Both the position numbers and the translations under genes were made by a program. From NCBI GenBank assembly GCA_037501455.1, contig CM074855.1, forward strand, positions 56,799,001 through 56,863,000: a stretch of DNA of 64,000 nt, read 5' to 3'. Source of the DNA: Lantana camara. Lineage: Eukaryota; Streptophyta; Magnoliopsida; Lamiales; Verbenaceae. The notes under the pieces are model-generated. The model was given only the letters and a program-made list of their open reading frames with translations. It had not been told where the DNA came from and did no database searches. Positions within the stretch are counted from its first letter, which is position 1. Every line of letters begins with the position of its first letter. This document shows, in pieces, positions 1 through 9,766 of this stretch.

Positions 1-2
1 GA

Positions 3-1088
3 GAGCATTCTCCCGGTCATCGACATCATCATCGTGACCGAACTCCACCTCCACCCCCTCAAGCACAACCTCAGGACTTTTTAAATTCTATGGTTCAGTT
101 AATTGATCAGAGATTGCGAGATTATGTGCCTCTTGCACCACCAGCTCCTCCTCCCGTGCCACCGGCCCCAATTTCAGTCATTTTGAGGGAATTTCAAAAT
201 CAACATCCACCCAGATTCTTTAAAGGGAACGATATGGTAGCGGAACAGTGGCTCAAAGAAATTGAGCGAATTTGGGAGCTTATCCCTTGCGAGACTCGAG
301 AGAAAGCTAGGTGCACCCTTACTTTGATCCAAGGAGAAGCTTATTCTTGGTGGGAAAGCACCAAGATTGTTCTAGATGCCGCTGAGGAAGAGGTTACATG
401 GGAGGTTTTCACTAGGGAATTCAAGAACAAGTTCATTCCTCCCTCCTCTCGCACAAGAAGGCTTAGGGAATTTATGGAACTCAAGCAAGGGAATAGATCG
501 GTTGTTGAATATATAGCCGAGTTCGAGAGATTGTCCAAATATGCACCCAATATCACCGGTGACGATTTTCATAAGGCTATGCAATTCGTGCAAGGTCTGA
601 GGCCGGACATTCAAGCTGCAATAGAGGCTGTTAACACTGGTAGTTGGAAGAAGGCTACCCATAAGGCTTTGAAAGTGGAAGATTCGGTAAATGCTCGGAG
701 ATCTACCTATAGATCGAGTCAGGGTTCCGGCTCGGGATCAAGGTCGAATTATAACCCCGGGAAGAGGCCAATCACCTACGATGTCCCTCCACCGCAGTCT
801 AAGGGACCGATGAAGAAATTCAAGCCTCAAGTGCCGGTTCAGAAACCTCCCCGGGTTACTCCTGCTGCACCACCTTCTACTGGGAAGCCGGGATGTACTT
901 ATTGTGGATGGCCTACCCATACTTATGAGAATTGCCGGCGTCGCTTGAATCTTTATCTGGTTTGTGGGAAGGCCGATCATAGAGTGGATACGTGTCCGGA
1001 TCGCCGGGATCAGCCTGCCGGGGGTCAGAGGCTGATGATTAGAGTAGAGCTTATGCCTTGGAAAGAGAGGAAGCGGATCCTGATATAG
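3..1088 (+). pseudogene. gag: gag polyprotein of element A, 5' incomplete
   Basis: Structural capsid/nucleocapsid protein that would form cytoplasmic virus-like particles. The frame is open to the left window edge through a His/Pro-rich stretch, so the Met at 90 need not be the start. Numbering from that Met, residues about 39-200 match the plant retrotransposon gag fold (HPPRFFKG, WLKEIERIW, ARCTLTLIQGEAYSWWE, VVEYIAEFERLSKYAP). A basic Ser/Gly-rich linker follows. Next comes one intact CCHC knuckle, C-X2-C-X4-H-X4-C (CTYCGWPTHTYENC). A second knuckle has lost its first Cys (LYLVCGKADHRVDTC). The frame ends at 1088, overlapping the protease frame by 31 nt. In this clade gag and pol are usually one frame, so a frameshift around 1000-1058 is likely. 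Probably non-functional. Confidence 0.9.
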
Positions 1089-1843
1089 ATCCTGCAGCCG
1101 TGGTGGAAGGTATTATTTGTATCCATGGCACGAACATACATACTTTATTTGATCCGGGAGCTTCCCACTCCTTTATTTCCCGTGCTATTTTTGTGAATTT
1201 GCCTTTATGTGTTACTTTATCTTCTGCTTATTATCATGTTAGTACTCCTTTTGGTGGTAGTGTAAAAACTAACCGGGTTTTTCGAGAGGTGCCGGTGAGT
1301 ATTGAGGGTCGAGTTTTCTCAACGGATTTCATTGAGTTGCCCATGTCTCGGTATGGTTCTATCTTGGGTATGGATTGGTTGTACCAGCACTATGCCACTG
1401 TTGATTGCCGTGCCAAGAAAGTTAATCTGGGCTCTGAGGTTGTTACGGGTCAGGGTTCGAAGACGGTGCCTTTATTATCTTTTTCAGAAGCTCAGAAATT
1501 GGTTCGTGATGGGGCCATGGGGTTTATAGCCTGTATTCTTAATCAATCGAAGGATCAAGTGAAGTTGGAGGAAACCGAGGTAGTTAAAGAGTTTCCCGAG
1601 AGGTTGGATTCGTTACCGCCGGAAAGGGAGATAGAGTTTATGATTGATTTGTATCCGGATGCCGAACCTTATGCCAAGACTCCATATAGGATGGCACCGG
1701 CGGAATTGAAGGAATTAAAAGTACAACTGGATGGTCTTTTGGAAGTTGGGTATGTAAGACCGAGCTCGTCACCATGGGGTGCTCCAGTTTTATTCGTGAA
1801 GAAGAAGGACGGTACTCTAAGAATGTGTATTGATTATCGGTAG
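1058..1843 (+). pseudogene. pol: pol fragment of element A: protease and first part of reverse transcriptase
   Basis: The N-terminal half is a retroviral-type aspartic protease that would cleave the polyprotein. Its active-site region reads [12 protein letters not shown], the DPG variant common in plant gypsy elements, and the ILGMDWL motif follows. The second half opens the reverse transcriptase domain ([47 protein letters not shown]). The frame is cut by TAG at 1841-1843, right after the conserved DYR, where family members have Gln. The same frame then continues, so this is a nonsense change and not an indel. The Met at 1058 is only the first Met in frame and is not a supported start. Confidence 0.9.
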
Positions 1844-4219
1844 CTTAATCGGATGACCGTTAAGAATAAATATCCTCTTCCCCATATTGAAGAGTTGTTT
1901 GATATACTCCAAGGGTCTAAAGTATATTCGAAGCTTGATTTGAGGTAAGGGTATTACCAATTACGAATTCGAGCGGAGGATATTCCGAAGAAGGGTTTTA
2001 ACACAAGATATGGGCATTATGAATTCGTGGTCATGCCTTTTGGATTGACAAATGCTCCCGCAGCTTTTATGGACATGATGCATAGGATTTTGCAGCCGTT
2101 TCTTCACAAGTTCGTTGTAATCTTCATTGATGATATTTTGGTTTTCTCTAAATCGGCCGAGGAACATGCAAGGCATCTCAAATTGGTGTTAAGAACATTG
2201 AAGGAGCATCAATTATTTGCGAAGTTCAGCAAGTGTGAGTTTTGGATTGACCGAGTGTCCTTCTTGGGTCATATTATTTCGGGGAATGGATTAGAGGTTG
2301 ACCCCTCGAAGATTGAAGCGGTGTTGAAGTGGGAGAAACCAAAGAACGCCTCCAAAATCAGAAGTTTCTTGGGACTGGCGGGTTACTATAGAAGATTCGT
2401 GCAAGATTTCTCTAAGATCGCTGCTCCTTTGACTCAGTTAACTAAGAAGGATGTCAAATATGATTGGGATGAGAAATGTGAGAGAAGTTTCGATGTTTTG
2501 AGAGAGAGATTGGTTTCTGCTCCAGTGTTAACTCTTCCAGAGGGTTCAGAAGGATATGCTGTGTATACTGACGCGTCGAAGGAAGGTTTGGGAAGTGTAT
2601 TAACTCAGAAGGGTAAGGTTGTCGCTTATGCCTCACGGAAGTTGAAGGATCATGAGAAGAACTACCCGACGCATGATTTAGAGCTTGCTGCCGTGATTTT
2701 TGCGCTCGGGAAATGGAGGTATTATTTGTATGGAGTGTCCTTCGAGATTTTCACCGATCATAAGAGCCTCCAATATCTTTTCACCCAAAAGGAACTCAAT
2801 AAGAGGCAGCGGAGATGGATGGAGCGACTAGAAGATTATGATTGTGTTATCAAATATCATCCTGGGAAAGCTAATGTAGTTGCTGATGCTCTAAGTAGGA
2901 AAATGGGTGTTTCAAACTTGGAAATAGGTGCAAGTAAGGGAGTTGAGCCTATTGTGATTAGAGCTCGAGTTTCCAATATCTCCATTTATCCGGACTTAAA
3001 GTACAGAATGTTTGAGGCTCAAGGAAAGGATCCGGGAGTTCAGAGATTGGTCTCTAAGGCTAGAGAGGATCCGGAGAGTCCATTTGGGTTTGATGAAACC
3101 GGTCTTCTTCGTTTCAAGAACCGAGTAGTAGTACCCGATGATTTGAAAAGGGTATTGCTCGAGGAAGCTCACAAGCCGGCTTATTCAATTCACCCTGGAG
3201 GGAATAAGATGTACAAAGATCTCAAGCAGTTTTATTGGTGGCGTGGATTGAAGAAGGATGTAGCAGAGTTTGTAAAGCACTGCCTCACTTGTCAGAAAGT
3301 AAAAGCCGAGCACCAGAAACCGGGAGGTCTTCTTCAGCCGTTACCTATTCCTGAGTGGAAGTGGGAACAGGTGACGATGGATTTTATATCCGGGTTACCT
3401 AGAGTGAAGGGTGGATTCGATGGTATTTGGGTGATTGTGGACCGTCTAACAAAATTTGCTCATTTTCTACCGGTCAGAATGTCTTTCAAGATTCGGAAGT
3501 TGGCTGAGATTTACAATCGGGAGATTGTACGGCTTCATGGTTTTCCGGTGAGTATTGTTTCGGATCGAGATCCCCGTTTCACTTCGAAGTTATGGCAAGA
3601 GTTACAAGAGTTGTTGGGTACAAAGCTTCAGTTTAGTACGGCGTTTCATCCACAAACTGATGGGCAATCGGAGAGAGTTATTCGGTACTTAGAAGATCTA
3701 CTTCGAGCTTGTGCCTTGGATTTCCAAACCTCATGGCATGATCAACTTCCTTTGGTGGAGTTCGCTTACAATAATAGCTTTCAGGCAACGATTGGTATGG
3801 CTCCATATGAATTGTTATATGGGCGGAAATGTAGATCGCCGTTATTCTTTGATTTGGAAGAGTGGAAATGGTCAAAACAGGAAGGAGTCAAGAAAGGGAG
3901 AAAGCTTGAGAAATCCTCGAAGGCTGTGGAAGCTATGATTGAGAAAGTTCGGATTATACAACAACGGATGAAAGCTGCACAAGATAGACAGAATAGTTAT
4001 GCCGATATTCGCCGGAGGGATCTCAAATTTGAAATGGGGGACCGGGTTTTCTTGAAGGTATCTCCTCGAAAGGGATTTTCTAGAATTGGAAAGGGAGGAA
4101 AGTTGAATCCTCGTTACATAGGTCCGTTTGAGATTATTGAGAGAATTGGAGAAGTAGCTTATCGAGTGGACCTACCTCCTAATCTTATCGGAATTCATAA
4201 TGTTTTTCATGTATCTTAA
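1844..4219 (+). pseudogene. pol: pol fragment of element A: reverse transcriptase, RNase H, integrase
   Basis: Same frame as the preceding fragment. A second stop, TAA at 1946-1948, interrupts the RT core; a long open stretch follows from 2027. Numbering from the Met at 2027: RT catalytic FIDD at 33-36 (nt 2123-2134), RNase H YTDAS around 180-184 and [10 protein letters not shown] around 242, integrase zinc-binding HHCC ending HCLTC near 418-422. The integrase core has the DDE acid positions at about D452, D513 and E549 ([23 protein letters not shown]). The C-terminal [19 protein letters not shown] block leads to HNVFHVS and a third stop, TAA at 4217-4219. Key catalytic residues are kept, so decay is recent compared with most such relics. 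The stops make the copy non-autonomous. Confidence 0.93.
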
Positions 4220-4462
4220 CTCAGGAAGTATTATCCGGATGAAACCGAAATTCTCCCCATTGAAGAAGTGGAGTTGGAACCGAATTTATCTTTTATACAG
4301 AAGCCGGTCGGAATATTGGACAGGAAATATCAAGAGTTAAGGAATCGGAATATTCCTATGGTGAAAGTCTTATGGCGGAGTGACAGGACTGAGGAAATGA
4401 CTTGGGAACCGGAAGAGAAGATGAAGAAGTTTCACCCGGAGTTATTTTCATCCGACCAATGA
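4220..4462 (+). pseudogene. C-terminal chromodomain of element A integrase
   Basis: Reads on in the pol frame after the stop at 4217-4219. It shows the chromodomain signature of Tekay-type chromoviruses: an ILDRKYQELRNRNIP strand, VKVLWRSD, the aromatic MTWEPEEKM segment, then FHPELF just before the true terminator (4460-4462). In this clade the domain is thought to steer integration toward histone-marked heterochromatin. Only about 80 codons remain in this frame, and the upstream stop separates them from the integrase. Confidence 0.88.
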
Positions 4463-4483
4463 ATCTGGGGACCAGATTCTTCT

Positions 4484-4495
4484 AAGGGGGGAGAG
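4484..4495 (+). other. polypurine tract of element A
   Basis: AAGGGGGGAGAG one base before the LTR start TGTAACGCC. This is the expected plus-strand primer for second-strand cDNA synthesis. The lead-in GGGGACCAGATTCTTCTAAG closely matches the lead-in of B's tract (GGGGACCAGGTTCTCTTAAG, from 16195), which links coding element A with non-coding element B. Confidence 0.9.
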
Positions 4496-4496
4496 T

Positions 4497-6986
4497 TGTA
4501 ACGCCCCAAATTCCGGAAGTTCAGGTAAGCACGCCACGTGCGGGTCTTCGGGAGTTAGGGGTTTAAGTTTATATATTTACTTGCTTATTATGATTTCATT
4601 ATATTATTGTGTGCCTTATACATTCCTATGTATTTATATGAATTGGTTTTAATGTGAAATTCGTGAATTAAGTGATAATGTGCATAATTTTATTATGTGA
4701 CATTAATGGATCATTTCATGAAATTTATGGACTTAATTGCATAGCATGGTTTAGAGTTAAATGATCTTGGGTGAAGAGATGATACTTGATTGTATTCATT
4801 TAAATGCATGAGGGACTAATATGCAATTAGGTTGGTATTAGAGCTTGTAGTGGATGATATAATATATCATATATGCATTCATTCCCCTCACTCTCATACA
4901 TTACATTACATATAAGAGAATTTCACACACACACACACACCAAGAATCGGTTTTTACACCTCAAGAGAAGGAGAAGAATTCACCTCTTAATCCAAGCTAT
5001 AATTGAAGAACTTTGGAGCTAAGAACATCAACATCATCACATCTTCACCTCATCATTTCTTTTCCTTCATTTCAAGGTATGTATGGAAGCATTGCTTGAG
5101 CTCTTGATTATTTGGTTGAGTAGGGTTTGATGATTGATTGATGCTTCCATGGTTTTTCTTGGCTAGAAGCATGTTTGGGTCTTTTTCCCTTCATTTCTTG
5201 CATAAAACATGAAGTTATGTGGAGGTTGGGAAGCATGTATTTTTTTGGGGTTTTCATGAGAAATTCTTGATGCTTTGATGTTATCTCTTGGTTGAATTGA
5301 TGAATATTTGAAGTATGATGCATATATGAGGTGTTTCAACAATTGTTATGGTTGGGGTTTGGAATTTATTTGGTTTGGAGTTGGTTTTGCATGGAAACCC
5401 CTGTTTTCTCCCCTGTTTTTCTGTCACGCACAGATGACACGGGCGTGTCATCTTTGCTTTGTGTTGGGTGACACGGGGGTGCATGCTGTTGGGTTTTGTT
5501 TTTCTGTACTGTGACACGGGGATGTCACGGTTTGCCTGGTCCGCTGTACCTTCCTTTTCATTTATGGTCCGCTGTACCGAGACACGGGGGTGTCACGACT
5601 TAGTGTATCTTTGTGACACGGGCGTGTCACCCTCTGTTTTCATGCATAGTGTTTTACGTGCATGGTTGTACGTGTATGCGTTATATACTTAGTTTATTAA
5701 CAATCATGCTCCTGTTTGACATTCATTAAATCGTTATCGCATAACATATTGGTGCATGATGTTGCCGTTCGTCATAATTGGTTCTTTCGAGTCGAGTCTT
5801 ATTTCACGCTTGTCCTTGTTGCACAGATCACGGTCCCGGTTTCGAGGAGCCCGCTCAGTAGGGTGCTCTCTTGCTTCCTCTTTGGGTGTTGGTCAAGGTG
5901 AGGTTTAAATTCTAGATATATATAGAACCCTTACAACCCTTATGTGATTTTCGGCCAAAACGTATCTATATGTCTATAGTTTTCGAACCTTACGATTTTC
6001 AAATGATTTCACGAAAATTGATTGATTAATTGACGGATTGTTTGTTTTGGCGAGTAACTATTGTTCACGTTGGGCCCGAGGGTAGTGTATTGAGCCAACC
6101 GGGAAAGCAAGGGCTGACGGGTAACTCTTGCACTATCCTCACCATTGTGGGATCACCTCTGAATCCACCAGGAGGTTTGGTGGAGGAAGAAATCCCGTAC
6201 GTGGGAGTCATGTTCCCGACGGACACCATGATTGGATGGTTGGGTCTTGCAAGCCCGCCATCACCCGGAGGAAGAAGGATTTATTGATTGAAATTGCTAA
6301 TTGTGCACTGAACTGTTTGTGTGATCACCTAATTCAGTAATTAAATTGAAATATTGTACACTGTCGGAGAAAGGTTGGAGATTTGCCCCCACTCGCCGGG
6401 CCACTGATTGCTTGAATTGATTGTTAACTGTAAATTGAATTGTTATAATCTCGGGCGGGGAAATTCTTGTTATTTAAACTTATTTTTTTTTTCTTTCTAA
6501 AATCTTACCCGAGGTTATAAATTGCATGGTAATTGCGCATATACTTATTTATACCCCTCGCTCAGTCCGTGTTGGACTGACACCTCAACCTTTCAGTTTT
6601 GCAGGTTCGTGCTAGGCGGGAATTACAGTCTCGTGTCTTTTATTCGGGTCTAGCACTACACCTTCATACTTTGTACATGTGTTGATACTAATTACCTTTG
6701 TAGTATATCTTGAATTATGTTCGGGATTGATTTTGTATGGATATGATTTGTCGGTACCTATAAGTAAATATGTAAATATGGTATCTATATGTATTGAATG
6801 CTTTTGCTTCCGCTATTTTATTGCTCTGAGTTGTTTTGGTTTTAATTGAGGGTACCCGCCTAGCTGTCGTTTTTTTTTATTGTCTCCCGTTCTCTATAGT
6901 TTCGGTTCATGTATGAATTGCCCGTTTCATATGTGGATTGAGCCTAGAGTGCGGGGGATGTGGCGCCTAGCGTTCCGGGTGCTACA
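4497..6986 (+). repeat. 3' LTR of element A (2490 bp)
   Basis: Bounded by TGTAAC and GCTACA. Inside, in order: AT-rich U3-like part; a (CA)n tract near 4925; donor-like AAG|GTATGT at 5076/5077; a palindrome array 5434-5630; an exon-like block 5827-5897 between GCACAG and AAG|GTGAGG; stem-loop H1 6235-6262; stem-loop H2 6563-6579; acceptor-like TTTTGCAG ending 6604; long-range helix arms 6611-6620 and 6855-6864 (GCTAGGCGGG with CCCGCCTAGC); and the tail motif GTGCGGGGGATGTGG. The splice and structure roles are inference from conservation with the other LTRs here. Confidence 0.9.
5434..5630 (+). repeat. GACAC-type palindrome array inside LTR A
   Basis: At least four short inverted repeats: 5434-5451 (ATGACAC, GGGC, GTGTCAT), 5511-5527 (GTGACA, TGTCAC), 5581-5594 (GACAC, GTGTC) and 5613-5630 (GTGACAC, GGGC, GTGTCAC). 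A decayed one lies near 5468. Loops are 4-5 nt and G-rich. They fall between the donor-like site at 5077 and the exon-like block at 5827. Confidence 0.85.
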
Positions 6987-9152
6987 CTATGGAACCCTAG
7001 TTAAGCCCACTATCTGACCCTTATCCCCCTAAACCGAACAAACCCTCACAAACAAGAGAAATATCAGCCCCAATCCTCTTCTCTAGTTTCATCCTGTCAC
7101 CATGCCCAACCTTGGAGATTCAAGCTGAAATCGCCTCCAAACCTCCACCAATCCACAAGGTAAGCTTAGGGTCGTATTATACATTCAATATGAGTCATTT
7201 TGATCCATTCAACCCTAATTTTGATCATGGTTTCATGAGTTTTTGGCTAACTTGGAGAATATTTAGGTTTTGAGCTCATATATTGATCTTTTCCATTTCT
7301 TGATGAATTTGATTGATTCCAAGCATGGTTATGATTGTCTTGATCTCTCCTTTGCATTTATGGTGATGTATTAACTGGTAGTTGGAGCATTCATGAGCTT
7401 TCATTAAGGAGTTTTGGAGATATATCACGAAATGATCATCATACACTCCATGTCACGTTTTTATACTTTGGGAGTATGTTTGTATGTTGCTTTGGAGTTA
7501 TTTTCTTTCATATTTAGGATGATTTGCTAGCTGACCATGTTGGTGAAGTTATGGCATGTCTTTGCTCTGTTGTCCCATTGCTTTCTGCTGCTGCATCAGG
7601 TCGGTCGCGACCGCGATCGAACCATGAAGAAAAATGGTAGCGGCGGTGACCTCTTTCAGGTTTTTGGTGTTGTGTCTCAGGTCGCGCCGCGACCTGAATT
7701 ACTTGTATTTTAGGTCGTGCCCGCGACCACTGTTCATTTTGCTCATGTATTATGAAAATTCATGAAAGATTCGGGCATTTTATAAGGGAGTAGCGGCCGC
7801 TACCATTTCATGAAGGAAATGGGTCGCGGCCGTGACACTTCACAAGTCTGCATGAGATTTCAGTTTTTCAACGTGATTTGCATGGTTTGTTTGGCTTGAT
7901 ATATGAAAGATATGAACTTAAACGAATCTAAATGATACATGCATGCCTTGATACTTCATATTTGAACCCTAAGTGACATCTTACTTCTTTTATTAATTTA
8001 TATGAATTGTATACATGGTATAAAATGTATTATGAGTATCATTTAAATTCCTTGAATGAATTTGGTAGGATTTATGAAAGTGATGAACTTAAATGATTTT
8101 GAATTAATCTTGAAATGAATGAGTTGAACGTTTATATGTCCATGAAGTATTAATCATACACATGAACGATTCCTTGCCATAGTACCATAACTTATGCATT
8201 CATAATCTGTAATCATTCCGATGATATATGGCTTATGGTTTGATTTCATACAAAATATGAGAGATATGAACATATGAATATGAAACCATCATATATTGAA
8301 CATTTTGAATGAATTCCTTGATTATATGACCTCATCACATGATTTATGTTTTTATGCATCTTATATCATGTGCATAACATGCCGTGCCTCTATGTGGTTT
8401 CATATCAAGTCAATTCTCACGTGTACACCTTGTTCCTTCTCTTCTATAGTTTGTTTCCAGGACGGAGACTCCCGATTTGAATAGGCACCCGTGTACTCAT
8501 GCTTTATGTTTCGTGGTATTCCAGGTGAGGGTGTTTTCGTTCTAGTTACATATTAAACCCTACAACCTTATGTGACGAGTTTGGCCAAAAACCTAATATA
8601 TAATTATGTATGGTTTTTAAATATATGTATCGCTCCTGCTCACACAGTCTTCTAGAGACTGACCCTCCCCCTCCCTAATCTTTTAGTGCGCAGGTTTGGC
8701 GTTGGAGTTTCGAGCTAGGCGGAGTTGTGTTGAGTCTTTAAGTCAGTCAGGTTAACTTAGAAGAGTCTCTGCACTCGCATATGTATTTGAATTGTATATG
8801 ATTCGACTTTGGAAGATTATGAATTTGAATCTTTATGTATTTGTTAATGAATTGCCTTGCCGGGCTTTGTTATGGTTTAAAAAGAGGCCTGAGGAGCCCA
8901 AGTCAGCTTGTGGTTCGTGTGTTTAATTTTTGCAGGCCCGTGGCCAACGCATGTGTTTGGATTTTAGTTTTCCACTGCATTATGTTTTGTTAATTGGTTA
9001 TATTTGTAGGGTCTACGTTCCGTCTAGCTTAGGAGGTTTGTTTTGTTTGTCTCCCGTTCGCTATGGTTTGGTAAGGGTGCGGACTTCCCATTTCGTTACC
9101 CGTGTTGAGCCATAGTGCGGGGGATGTGGTGCCTCACGTGCGGGGTGCTACA
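6987..9152 (+). repeat. LTR I, right part, interrupted by element A
   Basis: Begins with GGAACCCTAGTT...CCACTAT, the same stretch found at 23279-23304 in LTR E, and ends GTGCGGGGTGCTACA, so it is an LTR cut by A. It carries donor-like CAAG|GTAAGC at 7159/7160, a GC-rich palindrome array (7601-7840), an exon-like block 8461-8524 (64 bp, CCAG...CCAG|GTGAGG), H2 8645-8661, acceptor GCGCAG ending 8693, and H3 arms 8714-8723 and 9019-9028. H1 is missing: only about 170 bp separate the donor and acceptor here, against 700-830 in A and B. The left part is outside the window. Confidence 0.85.
7601..7840 (+). repeat. GGTCGCG-type palindrome array inside LTR I
   Basis: About six GC-rich inverted repeats in AT-rich surroundings: near 7602 (GGTCGCGACC-like), near 7635 (GGTAGCGGCGGTGACC), 7680-7694 (GGTCGCG, C, CGCGACC), 7713-7728 (GGTCG...CGACC), 7790-7803 (perfect GTAGCGGCCGCTAC) and near 7822 (GGTCGCGGCCGTGAC). 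It occupies the same place in its LTR as the unrelated arrays of A and of the 23904 insertion. Confidence 0.8.
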
Positions 9153-9724
9153 TGAAAAGAGAAGATGAAAGATGAAGTTATGGAGATGATGATGCTTCAA
9201 AGCTCCTAAGTTCTTGATGATTTAACTTGAATAAGATGAAACCATCTCTTCCTCTTGTGGGAACTTGACCGAGAGAGATGATGATGATTGTATGTCTTGG
9301 AAATAAAATGAAGATGGAAGAAGAATGTAGAAGCACATAACGATATATCTTGGCAAAAACGGAGTATTTGCGACTAAATCCTCCAAACCTATAAGTCATG
9401 CAATTAAGGATGCAAAGTTTGCAATTTGATCAATTAGACCCAAGAATTAATTATGCAATTTAGTCCTCACATTTACGAGAATCATCATTTAGGGACAATT
9501 AAGCAATTAATACAAATTGAGCACTTAATTCATGTAAAATTAAATTAAATTTATTCAGTAATTGCCAAGTTGACACATATTTCACATAATCACGTTAAAA
9601 TTAAATTTATACAATTAATGTAACACGTATAAATTGAATAAACGAAAATAATAAAATAAAATCCTAACGCTCGAAACTCACACGTGTCGAGCGTACCTGG
9701 CTGTCTGAAAATTAGGGCGTTACA
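9153..9724 (-). repeat. LTR H, first part of a minus-strand LTR
   Basis: On the minus strand it begins at 9724 with TGTAACGCCC, and its first 60 bases resemble the start of LTR A. It is broken at 9153, where LTR I ends; bases 9153-9157 (TGAAA) would be I's TSD. The rest of H lies left of the window. No coding region is seen. Confidence 0.75.
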
Positions 9725-9766
9725 CTTTTTCCATCTAGTATTCAAGAATTCATCTGCCATAATCAC

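Larger units (their letters stand above)
1..6986 (+). mobile_element. Ty3/gypsy chromovirus A (Tekay/Del-like), 5' part outside window
   Basis: Sequence seen: gag, protease, reverse transcriptase, RNase H, integrase and a C-terminal chromodomain in the gypsy order, then a polypurine tract and a 2490-bp LTR starting TGTAACGCCCC and ending GCTACA. The 5' LTR and primer site lie left of the window. The chromodomain and the long LTR fit the Tekay/Del branch of plant chromoviruses. The copy is dead: gag and pol are in different frames and pol has three in-frame stops. It is inserted in LTR I, whose sequence resumes at 6987. The expected TSD would be CTATG at 6987-6991, but the left partner is not visible. 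Confidence 0.93.

Noticed and set aside
4925..4941. (CA)n microsatellite in LTR A
   Set aside because: Real but ordinary; no wider structure.
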